64,000 nucleotides of DNA from Deltaproteobacteria bacterium (GTDB lineage: Bacteria; Desulfobacterota; Desulfuromonadia; Geobacterales; Pseudopelobacteraceae): NCBI GenBank assembly GCA_019162745.1, contig JAFLLC010000029.1, forward strand, positions 124,001-188,000. The letters are read 5' to 3'. The stretch's first letter is position 1. Each line of letters begins with the position of its first letter. Under the pieces are notes generated by a model. The model was not told where the DNA came from, made no database searches, and saw only the letters and a program-made list of their open reading frames with translations. Both the position numbers and the translations under genes were made by a program. Positions 16,900-24,603 of this stretch are shown here, in pieces.

Positions 16900-17871
16900 A
16901 TGGCCGTTCCAGCCAAAAAGAAATTCCGCAAGCAGCCATCCGGATCCCGGGTGGCTGCTCTGGTGTTGCTGCTTTTGATCGTCATTGCAGTTGGCGGGTA
17001 TTTTATCTTTTCTCCGGCCACAAAAACGGGGATGACACCCCGAAAACCGGAATTTTCGCGCGTCACACCCGGCATCCCTGGTGCACCAGTTCCGCAGGCT
17101 GCCATTTTGGAGCAGCCAGCCATTCCCCTGCCTCTACACAATAAGCAGTACGATTATCCGGCTCCTGTAATTCCTGAAACTGAAAAACATGGGTCGGTTG
17201 GTAGTACATCCGGACGTTTGGCGGTTATTATCGATGATATGGGCAGTCGATTGTCAGAGGCCCGTTCGCTGGCTGCAATCAATGTCCCGCTGACTTTTGC
17301 AATAATCCCGGGGCTGCCGGTCGATAAGGAGGTAGCGGCCTATGCGGCCACAAAAAATATTGAAACCATGATCCATATTCCGATGCAGCCTAAAGGATGG
17401 CCGGCAAAACGTCTGGAAGCAAATGGTCTTCTTGTGTCCATGAATGCAGATGATTTGCAGATTCGGGTGGCAGGGTTCGTACAGCAGTTTCCTGGAGCTG
17501 TAGGAGTCAATAATCACATGGGTTCGGAATTTACCGAACATGAAGAACAAATGGCTGCAGTGCTTCAGACGGTGAAGGAGAACGATCTGTTTTTTATCGA
17601 CAGCGTAACGTCAGCGGATAGCGCAGGTTTGAGGGTGGCGCAACGGATGGGTATAAGGTCGGCACGGCGGAATGTCTTTCTTGATAACGAACAGAAGCGG
17701 AACTACATTCTTGGACAGCTCAATCAGGCTGTCAAGATGGCCAGGAAATACGGTTCGGCAATAGCCATCTGCCATCCACATCCGGCCACGATTGCAACCC
17801 TTGCAGCGTCACTGCCTGCACTTGCCAGCCAGGGTGTGCGGCTGGTACCGGCGTCACAGCTCGTCAGATAG
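16900..17871 (+). CDS. divergent polysaccharide deacetylase (YibQ-like)
   Basis: A 323-residue protein of the divergent polysaccharide deacetylase family. It has an N-terminal membrane anchor (about 20-43), a Pro-rich linker, then a NodB-like barrel starting RLAVIIDDMGSRLSEARSL. Metal-site-like motifs MIHIPMQPKGWP and VGVNNHMGSEFTEHE follow, and a late His motif ICHPHPATI. In E. coli yibQ lies next to envC, so the arrangement here is an old linkage. Enzymatic activity is unproven for the family. Its last 8 bases overlap the convergent ParA-like gene. Confidence 0.87.
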   Translation: MAVPAKKKFRKQPSGSRVAALVLLLLIVIAVGGYFIFSPATKTGMTPRKPEFSRVTPGIPGAPVPQAAILEQPAIPLPLHNKQYDYPAPVIPETEKHGSVGSTSGRLAVIIDDMGSRLSEARSLAAINVPLTFAIIPGLPVDKEVAAYAATKNIETMIHIPMQPKGWPAKRLEANGLLVSMNADDLQIRVAGFVQQFPGAVGVNNHMGSEFTEHEEQMAAVLQTVKENDLFFIDSVTSADSAGLRVAQRMGIRSARRNVFLDNEQKRNYILGQLNQAVKMARKYGSAIAICHPHPATIATLAASLPALASQGVRLVPASQLVR

Positions 17872-19264
17872 CTGAAATTTCTTCAGCAAGCTGCTTCTGC
17901 AGCCGGGAAATATTTTTATAAGACTCCTCATGCAGAACGGCCTCAGGTTTGTTCGGGTCCACCGGATACACTGAAAGCCAACTCTCCTTCCGTAAGGCAC
18001 CTTCAAAACCTGCCAAAGCTTCGTTTAACAGCAGATATAAACGATCGTGTACACCGTTGAATTCTCCGGCATCAAATCCCTGCATTTGTATATTCTTCTG
18101 GAGCAGCTGCTCTCCGGTCATGCTGAACTGACGATAATCAAGCCTGCATGTTTCCGGAGTAATCCGTGGCAACAGTAGTGACACGACTCTTGCAGCCTTG
18201 TCGGCAACCAGGGTCCTGGCCGCAGCGAATTCCGGGTCGTTTTCCTGAATGCCATAAAGGGTCGAGCAGAGCATGCTGCTGACACAGTTACCATGCAGGA
18301 AACCCCGGGCGGAACGATCAGACGTTTCAAAATAGAAGCTGCGGTCATTGCTGTGCTCTGCCAGTACAGCGCCGCAGATCAGACAGCGCTCCGTCAGACC
18401 TTCAAGCCGAGCCAGATATGATTCCTTTTTGCCCGCCTCCTTTTCAAGCAGCCAGGTGTGATAAAGGCACGCCCTGGTTTCTTTAGTCGCATCGACGCTT
18501 CTTAAGATGTCACGGGTTATTTCCATAAACTGGCCATGGACTTCGGTGCCGCGGGCATGGGTCAGGATCGGATATATTTTACCATCCGGATTTGTATTCA
18601 GACTCTCGACTTTCGGGCTTTTTGAAATATACGAATCCAGGCAACGATAGCCGAGATTGACTGCAATCGCACGCAGGAGCGTTTTCTGATCCTTGAATAT
18701 CCCCTCAAACTTTATACGCTCGTCGATCAGGCAGGGGATCAGTGCCAGTGATTTCTTGTCGATACCACGCTGGTCGAACAGTGCAAAAATGTTTTTGCAG
18801 TTTTCAAGGCTGGGTAGATCCTTGACCGGAATCAGCACCCGGTCGGCGGCATACAGGGCATTCTGGGTCAGGATGTTAAGATCAGGGCGTGTATCTATGA
18901 TGACGATACCTGAGATGCCGGACTCAGCCAGCATCCGGGTCAGGGTCATCGGCCCTTTGAAGCGTTCGTGGATATCGCCAAGCTCTGATGAAGAACGGAT
19001 AAAGCCGACTCCATACTGCCCGGTCTGGACGACTTCGCTTGCTTTTGCCCCCATCAAAAGAGCATGGACATCGGCAGCATCCCCACTGCGTTTTTTCAGT
19101 TCGAACATCTTGTCAATTGTGAAGTGATTATCAAAGGAGAATATTGTTACCGGCAGATCCTCGCGCATCGCTTTCAGATAGATTGCCAGATTGGTTGCGA
19201 GGGTTGTCTTGCCGACGCCTCCTTTTTCGGAAGAGATAGTTATGGTATAGGGATAGGCATACAT
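17864..19264 (-). CDS. ParA-like ATPase with extra Cys-motif C-terminal region
   Basis: A 466-residue protein. Residues 1-240 are a ParA/MinD-type P-loop ATPase with deviant Walker A SSEKGGVGKTTLATNLA, a switch region VIIDTRPDLNILTQNAL and VLIPVKDLPSLENCKN. Residues 240-466 are additional to standard ParA (about 255 residues) and contain CLICG and, about 25 residues later, HGNC, a possible zinc site, then a helical tail. I do not recognise this region. The ORF track starts with a TTG at 19348, but that codon lies within a -35 box, so ATG 19264 is preferred. No parB homologue lies beside it, and a chromosome-partition role is doubtful. Confidence 0.8.
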   Translation of the reverse strand: MYAYPYTITISSEKGGVGKTTLATNLAIYLKAMREDLPVTIFSFDNHFTIDKMFELKKRSGDAADVHALLMGAKASEVVQTGQYGVGFIRSSSELGDIHERFKGPMTLTRMLAESGISGIVIIDTRPDLNILTQNALYAADRVLIPVKDLPSLENCKNIFALFDQRGIDKKSLALIPCLIDERIKFEGIFKDQKTLLRAIAVNLGYRCLDSYISKSPKVESLNTNPDGKIYPILTHARGTEVHGQFMEITRDILRSVDATKETRACLYHTWLLEKEAGKKESYLARLEGLTERCLICGAVLAEHSNDRSFYFETSDRSARGFLHGNCVSSMLCSTLYGIQENDPEFAAARTLVADKAARVVSLLLPRITPETCRLDYRQFSMTGEQLLQKNIQMQGFDAGEFNGVHDRLYLLLNEALAGFEGALRKESWLSVYPVDPNKPEAVLHEESYKNISRLQKQLAEEISAI

Positions 19265-19319
19265 TAAAAGTGGTACCGCCGTAAAAAATTGAAATTTATT
19301 ATTCTGTATCGGGGAGTCG

Positions 19320-19349
19320 ATACTAGACAATTTGCCGTTGACGGTCAAC
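19320..19349 (-). promoter_or_regulatory. candidate promoter of the ParA-like gene with overlapping palindrome
   Basis: On the minus strand TTGACC and TAGTAT are 17 bases apart. The -35 box lies inside a perfect 6-1-6 inverted repeat, GTTGAC-G-GTCAAC (19337-19349), which would suit a dimeric repressor. Transcription would begin near 19313, upstream of the chosen ATG. Found by eye only. Confidence 0.45.
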
Positions 19350-19394
19350 CGTTTGCTGCGCTGTGCTAAAAATGCTTTAAATTCATTGCATAGC

Positions 19395-19422
19395 TTGCAT
19401 CCTGAAATAACTTGTTTATAAT
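19395..19422 (+). promoter_or_regulatory. candidate promoter of the SPFH-GYF gene
   Basis: TTGCAT and a perfect TATAAT are 16 bases apart, about 56 bases before the SPFH start codon. It is divergent from the ParA-like promoter, with which it shares the 213-base spacer. Confidence 0.5.
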
Positions 19423-19477
19423 TGATTCACTCTTTGCCGGATGAACATGGAATATACATTTGAAACAGGGGATGTTT

Positions 19478-20584
19478 ATGGGTTTTATTGATAAGGTGAA
19501 AGGTGAATTGCTGGATATTATTCAGTGGCTGGACGATTCCGATGATACGCTTGTGTACCGTTTTGAACGTTATAACAACGAGATAAAGTATCATGCCAAG
19601 CTGATAGTACGCGAGGGTCAGGTGGCGGTGTTTATAAATGAAGGGCAGCTGGCTGATGTTTTCAAGCCTGGCACCTATACCCTTGAAACGGCAAACCTGC
19701 CGGTTCTGGCAACCTTGCAGGGGTGGAAATATGGTTTTGAAAGCCCTTTCAAGGCGGAAATATATTTTTGCAGTACCCGTCAATTTACAAACATGAAGTG
19801 GGGTACACCTGGTCCTTGTACCATGCGCGATCCGGAGTTTGGAGCGGTACGGGTCACGGCTTATGGGCTGTATTCTATCAAAATAAAGACTCCTGAACTT
19901 TTTATCCGTGAAGTCGTCGGCACCGACGGCACCTTTTCAACAGGATCAATTGAAGATAATCTGCGCGGCAAGATCGGCACCCGTATCAAGGAGGTAATGC
20001 CTGAAACCGGCATCCCGATCATCGACCTCGAAAGCAAGGTGGTCCAACTGGGTGAAACGCTCAAAAGCAGGATAGTTCCGGCTTTTGAAAAGCTCGGCCT
20101 CGATCTGGTTGAGGTACAGGTTCAGGATATCGGCTTGCCGGAGGAGGTTGAGAAAGCCATAGACAAAGCCGGCGCCATGCGGGCTATTGGTGATATGCAG
20201 AGTTATACCCAATATGAAACCGCCAGCGCGATTCGTGATGCGGCTAATAATCCGGGCGGACTGGCTGCAGCTGGTGTAGGCGTCGGAATGGGGTTTGGCA
20301 TGGGAGGGCAGATAGCCGGCGCCATGGCTGGCAATACCCTCCCGGGCGGCTTGCCGCTTCCGCCGCCATTACCCGGTCACGTGCAGTTTTATGTTGCTCT
20401 GGCCGGTCGGCAGTCAGGCCCATACGACCTGGTCGCCATGAAGCAGATGGCACAGTCAGGACAGTTGACGCGCGAATCACTTGTCTGGAAGCAGGGGCTC
20501 ACCTCCTGGATTACTGCCGGTCAGCAGCACGAGCTGGATCTGCTGTTTGGATCTGTGCCACCTCCGCTTCCGTCAGCGGGTTAA
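19478..20584 (+). CDS. SPFH-domain protein with C-terminal GYF-like domain
   Basis: A 368-residue protein of the YdjI-like (virion core type) SPFH family. The N-terminal SPFH region covers about 1-260 (VYRFERYNNEIKYHAKLIVR; SIEDNLRGKIGTRIKEV), with a Gly-rich stretch at about 265-300. The C-terminus (VQFYVALAGRQSGPYDLVAM, WKQGLTSW) looks like a GYF_2 domain, where relatives often carry zinc ribbons. SPFH proteins form large membrane-linked assemblies. The ORF track starts at TTG 19460; ATG 19478 has CAGGGG 6 bases upstream and is better. The divergent ParA-like gene may be functionally linked, by inference. Confidence 0.83.
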   Translation: MGFIDKVKGELLDIIQWLDDSDDTLVYRFERYNNEIKYHAKLIVREGQVAVFINEGQLADVFKPGTYTLETANLPVLATLQGWKYGFESPFKAEIYFCSTRQFTNMKWGTPGPCTMRDPEFGAVRVTAYGLYSIKIKTPELFIREVVGTDGTFSTGSIEDNLRGKIGTRIKEVMPETGIPIIDLESKVVQLGETLKSRIVPAFEKLGLDLVEVQVQDIGLPEEVEKAIDKAGAMRAIGDMQSYTQYETASAIRDAANNPGGLAAAGVGVGMGFGMGGQIAGAMAGNTLPGGLPLPPPLPGHVQFYVALAGRQSGPYDLVAMKQMAQSGQLTRESLVWKQGLTSWITAGQQHELDLLFGSVPPPLPSAG

Positions 20585-20624
20585 AGGCGCACTGAATCGT
20601 ACTTGCAATAAACAGGAGAATTTG

Positions 20625-21818
20625 ATGCGTCTTACACCTGCAATAGAGCTTGAATACCGTTGCAAAAAACTTCAGGAGGAGATGATAACGGACTCACTGG
20701 ATGCGGTCATAATCGTCCAGAATGCTGATCTCTTTTATTTTACCGGTACCGTACAGAGAGGGAATCTGTATGTTCCGGCCTCCGGTCAGCCGCTCTTCAT
20801 GGTTCGCAAGGATGCCGGGCGGGCCAGGATGGAGTCCGGCCTCAAGGAAGTGATGCCCTTCAACTCTATGAAGGATATTCCCGACATTCTAATCCGTTAC
20901 GGATACGCAGAGCCAAAACGGATCGGATTGGAGTTGGATATTCTTCCGGTAAACTTTTATGAACGTTACCGTGCTATTTACCCGAATGCCGATTTTTCTG
21001 ATGCAACACCGTTGATTCGCAAAGTAAGGATGATTAAATCTCATTATGAGATTCACCTTATGCAGGACGCTGCTGATCAGGTCGATCGGGTATATAATCG
21101 TGCCGGCGAAATTATCCGCGTTGGCATGACCGATCTGGAGGTAGCAGCAGATCTGGAGTTTACAGCAAGAAAAGATGGTCATCAGGGGTTTGTAAGGATG
21201 CGCGGTTTTAATTCCGAACTCTTTTATGCTCAAATATTTTCCGGAACTGACAGCGCCGTTCCTGCCTATTCAGATACACCGCTGGGAGGGATGGGGCTTA
21301 ATCCTTCTTTCGGTCAGGGCGCCGGTCTGAAGCGTATTGAACCTCATGAACCGGTCATTATCGATTTTGCCGGATGCGTGGACGGGTATTTAATCGATCA
21401 GACCCGTGTGTTTTCAGTCGGAGAACCGTCTGACCGATTGCGGAGAGGGTATGATGACATGCTGAAGATTCAGGAATTAATGATGAGTAGAGCAGACGTT
21501 GGCATGAGCTGGGGTGCGCTGTATGATACCTGTTTCAAGTGTGCTGTTGAGATGGGTTATGCCGACAGCTTCATGGGGGCAAAGGGGGCGCAGGTTTCAT
21601 TTATCGGACATGGGCTTGGAGTAGAAATTGATGAATACCCGTTTATAGCCCGTGGTTTCAATAATATGACTCTGCAAGTCGGGATGGTGTTTGCTTTTGA
21701 GCCGAAAGTCGTCTTTCCGGGCGAAGGCGCAGTCGGCATTGAAAATACGTTTTATTTGAGTAATGAAGGGCTTAAGCGCCTTACACACTCCAGTGATGAC
21801 ATGATAATTCTGAGTTAA
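20625..21818 (+). CDS. M24 family aminopeptidase (Xaa-Pro aminopeptidase-like)
   Basis: A 397-residue pita-bread metallopeptidase with an N-terminal creatinase-like domain (about 1-140) and a C-terminal M24 catalytic domain. The five metal ligands are visible in order: two Asp in VIIDFAGCVDGYLIDQTRVF, His in FIGHGLGVEIDEYP, Glu in FAFEPKVVFPG and Glu in VGIENTFYL. The ORF track runs from 20481 inside the SPFH gene, but ATG 20625 follows CAGGAG at good spacing. It lies 40 bases after the SPFH gene and is probably cotranscribed with it. Confidence 0.88.
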   Translation: MRLTPAIELEYRCKKLQEEMITDSLDAVIIVQNADLFYFTGTVQRGNLYVPASGQPLFMVRKDAGRARMESGLKEVMPFNSMKDIPDILIRYGYAEPKRIGLELDILPVNFYERYRAIYPNADFSDATPLIRKVRMIKSHYEIHLMQDAADQVDRVYNRAGEIIRVGMTDLEVAADLEFTARKDGHQGFVRMRGFNSELFYAQIFSGTDSAVPAYSDTPLGGMGLNPSFGQGAGLKRIEPHEPVIIDFAGCVDGYLIDQTRVFSVGEPSDRLRRGYDDMLKIQELMMSRADVGMSWGALYDTCFKCAVEMGYADSFMGAKGAQVSFIGHGLGVEIDEYPFIARGFNNMTLQVGMVFAFEPKVVFPGEGAVGIENTFYLSNEGLKRLTHSSDDMIILS

Positions 21819-21839
21819 ATCCTCCGTGAAAATTTTTTG

Positions 21840-21888
21840 TTGCATTTTATGTATACGGTCTAGTATAACAGTCGTGCAAATTGTATAC
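21840..21888 (+). promoter_or_regulatory. candidate gltA promoter with paired GTATAC boxes
   Basis: TTGCAT (21840-21845) and TATAAC (21864-21869) are 18 bases apart. One GTATAC (21851-21856) lies in the spacer and a second (21883-21888, TGTATACA) lies just past the expected start point. They are 32 bases apart, about three helical turns. This is a typical repressor-type layout. In G. sulfurreducens gltA is reported to be repressed by HgtR; I do not know whether this is its site. Confidence 0.45.
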
Positions 21889-22003
21889 AGTATGCTGAAA
21901 ATGAGTCCTGTTTCTCCCCGTAAGAGATGATGTATGTAGGCAGAAAGCGGAAAAAGCTTTTTATCCGGGTTCACCCCCACACCACGAAAAGGAGAGTAAA
22001 ACC

Positions 22004-23326
22004 ATGGCCCTGAAAGACACACTCAAGCTGAAGATCGAGGAACACCGTCCCCGTACAACAAAGCTCGTCAAAGAATTCGGTCAAGTCGTTATCGACAAGG
22101 TAACTATCGATCAGTGCATCGGTGGTGCCCGTGATATCCGTTCGCTCGTAACGGATATCTCCTATCTGGATCCGCAGGAAGGGATCCGTTTCCGTGGTAT
22201 GACCATCCCTGAGACCTTTGCTGCGCTGCCCAAGGCTGCCGGCTCTACCTACCCGACCGTTGAATCCTTCTGGTACCTTCTTCTTACCGGTGACGTCCCT
22301 ACTGATGCGCAGGTTACCGAAGTCGTTGCCGAGTGGAAAGTACGTCAGGTTGTTCCACAGTATGTATTTGATGCTGTTCGTGCTCTGCCGAAAGACAGTC
22401 ACCCAATGGTCATGCTTTCTGTTGCCATGCTGGCACTACAGAAAGACTCCAAGTTTGCCGGCTTCTATAACTCAGGCAAATTCAACAAGATGGTTGCATG
22501 GGAATATGTCTATGAAGATGCCTGTGATATTGTTGCCCGTATCCCAATCATCGCCGCCTTTATTTACAACCTGAAGTATCGCAACGATGTACAGGTCGCT
22601 ATCGACCCGACACTCGACATGGGTGCTAACTTTGCCCATATGATCGGCCAGAAAGAGGAGTACAAGGACGTTGCCCGTATGTACTTCATTCTGCACTCCG
22701 ACCACGAGTCCGGCAACGTTTCGGCTCACACAACACACCTTGTTCATTCAGCACTGTCAGATCCTTACTATTCTTACGCCGCCGGTTTGTGCGGCCTGGC
22801 CGGTCCGCTGCACGGCCTCGCCAATCAGGAAGTTCTTGACTGGACTCTCAAGTTCCAGGAAAAATACTGCAAAGGTGTCGAGCCGACTCCGGAGCTTATC
22901 AAAGCTGCACTCTGGGATACACTCAATGCCGGTCAGGTTATTCCCGGTTACGGTCACGCAGTTCTGCGTAAGACCGACCCTCGCTACATGTCACAGCGTG
23001 AATTCTGCCAGAATACTGAGGGCCTCAAAGATTACCCGCTGTTCAAAGTTATCTCCATGATCTTCGAAGTTGCTCCTGGCGTTCTCACTGAGCATGGCAA
23101 AACCAAAAACCCATGGCCAAACGTTGACGCACAGTCCGGCGTTATCCAGATGTACTTTGGTCTGACCGAGTTTGAATTCTACACCGTTCTGTTCGGTGTA
23201 GGTCGCGCTCTTGGCTGCATGGCCAACATTACTTGGGACCGTGGCCTCGGCTACGCTCTTGAGCGTCCTAAGTCTGTTACCACTGCAATGCTCGAGAAAT
23301 GGGCTGCTGCAGGTGGTCGTGAATAG
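22004..23326 (+). CDS. gltA: citrate synthase, eukaryote-like type
   Basis: A 440-residue enzyme condensing acetyl-CoA and oxaloacetate, the entry to the TCA cycle that Geobacter uses to oxidise acetate. The catalytic regions are visible: CGLAGPLHGLANQEVLDW with the first His, GYGHAVLRKTDPRY with the second His and NVDAQSGVIQMYFGL with the Asp. The length, the N-terminal extension and the ERPKSVTT ending fit the mitochondrial-like citrate synthases described for Geobacteraceae rather than E. coli GltA. AAGGAGAG precedes the ATG. Codon use is biased in the way of a highly expressed gene. A strong terminator follows. Confidence 0.95.
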   Translation: MALKDTLKLKIEEHRPRTTKLVKEFGQVVIDKVTIDQCIGGARDIRSLVTDISYLDPQEGIRFRGMTIPETFAALPKAAGSTYPTVESFWYLLLTGDVPTDAQVTEVVAEWKVRQVVPQYVFDAVRALPKDSHPMVMLSVAMLALQKDSKFAGFYNSGKFNKMVAWEYVYEDACDIVARIPIIAAFIYNLKYRNDVQVAIDPTLDMGANFAHMIGQKEEYKDVARMYFILHSDHESGNVSAHTTHLVHSALSDPYYSYAAGLCGLAGPLHGLANQEVLDWTLKFQEKYCKGVEPTPELIKAALWDTLNAGQVIPGYGHAVLRKTDPRYMSQREFCQNTEGLKDYPLFKVISMIFEVAPGVLTEHGKTKNPWPNVDAQSGVIQMYFGLTEFEFYTVLFGVGRALGCMANITWDRGLGYALERPKSVTTAMLEKWAAAGGRE

Positions 23327-23356
23327 TAGAAAATCAGATTTATATTAAATGCATCT

Positions 23357-23395
23357 AGAAAGGGGACACAGAAATGTGTCCCCTTTCTATTTTTG
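23357..23395 (+). terminator. strong intrinsic terminator after gltA
   Basis: A perfect 14-base-pair stem, AGAAAGGGGACACA with its complement, encloses a GAAA tetraloop and is followed by ATTTTTG. It isolates gltA from the rubrerythrin gene. Confidence 0.92.
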
Positions 23396-23488
23396 TGCCG
23401 GTATATTAATTTTCCTGCTTGCAAAAAAAATATGTACGGTATAAAAGACAATATCAGTCGTGTTTAAATTTATAAATCAGGGGGAATA

Positions 23489-24067
23489 ATGTCAGCTTCA
23501 ATCAAGGGGACAAAAACAGAGCAGAATCTGCTCAAATCGTTTGCCGGTGAGAGTCAGGCGCGTAACCGCTATACATATGCTGCCGGTGTGGCTAAAAAAG
23601 AAGGTTTTGTTCAGATAGCCGATATTTTTGAGGAAACGGCTAATCAGGAGAAGGAACACGCCAAACGCTTTTTCAAATTTCTGGAGGGAGGAGAACTGGA
23701 AATCACCGCCACTTTCCCGGCCGGGAAAATAGGCACTACCGCAGAGAACCTGCTCGAGGCCGCAAACGGTGAACATGAGGAGCACGCGCTGCTCTATCCG
23801 GGTTTTGCTGCGATAGCCAAAGAAGAGGGGTTTCCGGCAATTGCCGCTGCATGGATTGCAATATCGGTATCCGAAAAACAACATGAAAAACGTTATCGCG
23901 AACTTTTGGCAAATATCGAAGCCGGCCGTGTATTTTCCCGGGATGGCGACGTTGTCTGGCGTTGCCGCAACTGCGGGTATCTCCATACCGGCAAGGAGGC
24001 GCCAGAACTTTGTGCCGCCTGCATACATCCTAAAGCGCATTTTGAATTGCTGGGTGAAAACTGGTAA
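23489..24067 (+). CDS. rbr: rubrerythrin
   Basis: A 192-residue non-haem iron peroxidase that reduces hydrogen peroxide in anaerobes. The four-helix diiron domain (about 1-145) carries the ligands in [30 protein letters not shown] and SEKQHEKRY. The C-terminal rubredoxin-like domain has CRNCGY and CAACIHP for one Fe(Cys)4 site. GGGGGAA precedes the ATG. The superoxide reductase gene follows after 68 bases, giving a two-step oxygen defence set. Confidence 0.95.
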   Translation: MSASIKGTKTEQNLLKSFAGESQARNRYTYAAGVAKKEGFVQIADIFEETANQEKEHAKRFFKFLEGGELEITATFPAGKIGTTAENLLEAANGEHEEHALLYPGFAAIAKEEGFPAIAAAWIAISVSEKQHEKRYRELLANIEAGRVFSRDGDVVWRCRNCGYLHTGKEAPELCAACIHPKAHFELLGENW

Positions 24068-24135
24068 ATACCAGAGCCCTGTTTTCCTTTAAGGAATTTA
24101 CAGGAGCTACTATCTACGTAAAAGGAGAAAATACT

Positions 24136-24516
24136 ATGGCAAAATTACTTGAAGTTTACAAATGTGAGTTGTGCGGCAATATTGTTGAGGTTGTTCATGG
24201 GGGGGAGGGCGATCTTTCCTGCTGCGGGCAGGAAATGAAGCTGATGTCGGAAAACACCGTTGACGCAGCCAAAGAGAAGCATGTCCCGGTGATTGAAGTG
24301 GGCGACGGTTTTGTAAAAGTGACAATCGGTTCTGTTGCGCATCCGATGGAAGAGAAGCATTATATCGAGTGGATTGAGCTGCTTGCCGATGGCGTGGCGT
24401 ATCGCCAGTTCCTCAAGCCGGGGGATGCACCGACCGCTACATTTAATGTCACAGCCAAAAATATTACCGTCCGTGAATTCTGCAACCTGCACGGACTTTG
24501 GACTGCACAGGGCTGA
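24136..24516 (+). CDS. dfx: desulfoferrodoxin (superoxide reductase)
   Basis: A 126-residue two-centre superoxide reductase. Centre I is the desulforedoxin-like N-terminus with CELCG and a CC pair in LSCCGQEM. Centre II has the expected His ligands in [20 protein letters not shown] and the Cys/His pair in REFCNLHG. It reduces superoxide to peroxide, which rubrerythrin next door can remove. AAAGGAG is well placed before the ATG. Confidence 0.95.
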   Translation: MAKLLEVYKCELCGNIVEVVHGGEGDLSCCGQEMKLMSENTVDAAKEKHVPVIEVGDGFVKVTIGSVAHPMEEKHYIEWIELLADGVAYRQFLKPGDAPTATFNVTAKNITVREFCNLHGLWTAQG

Positions 24517-24537
24517 TCTGCAATAAATCATTATTTG

Positions 24538-24567
24538 CAGCGGGAGCCTGGAAACGGGTTCCCGCTG
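24538..24567 (+). terminator. hairpin after desulfoferrodoxin, probable weak terminator
   Basis: CAGCGGGAGCC pairs with GGTTCCCGCTG (11 pairs, one wobble). No good T-run follows directly, so termination efficiency is uncertain. Confidence 0.4.
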
Positions 24568-24603
24568 ATTGTCTGCTGAGTTCTTTACACATTTCCCCTG
24601 CTC

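Noticed and set aside
22218-22574. 118-residue ORF in another frame of gltA
   Set aside because: Fully inside the citrate synthase gene with no domain or start signal.
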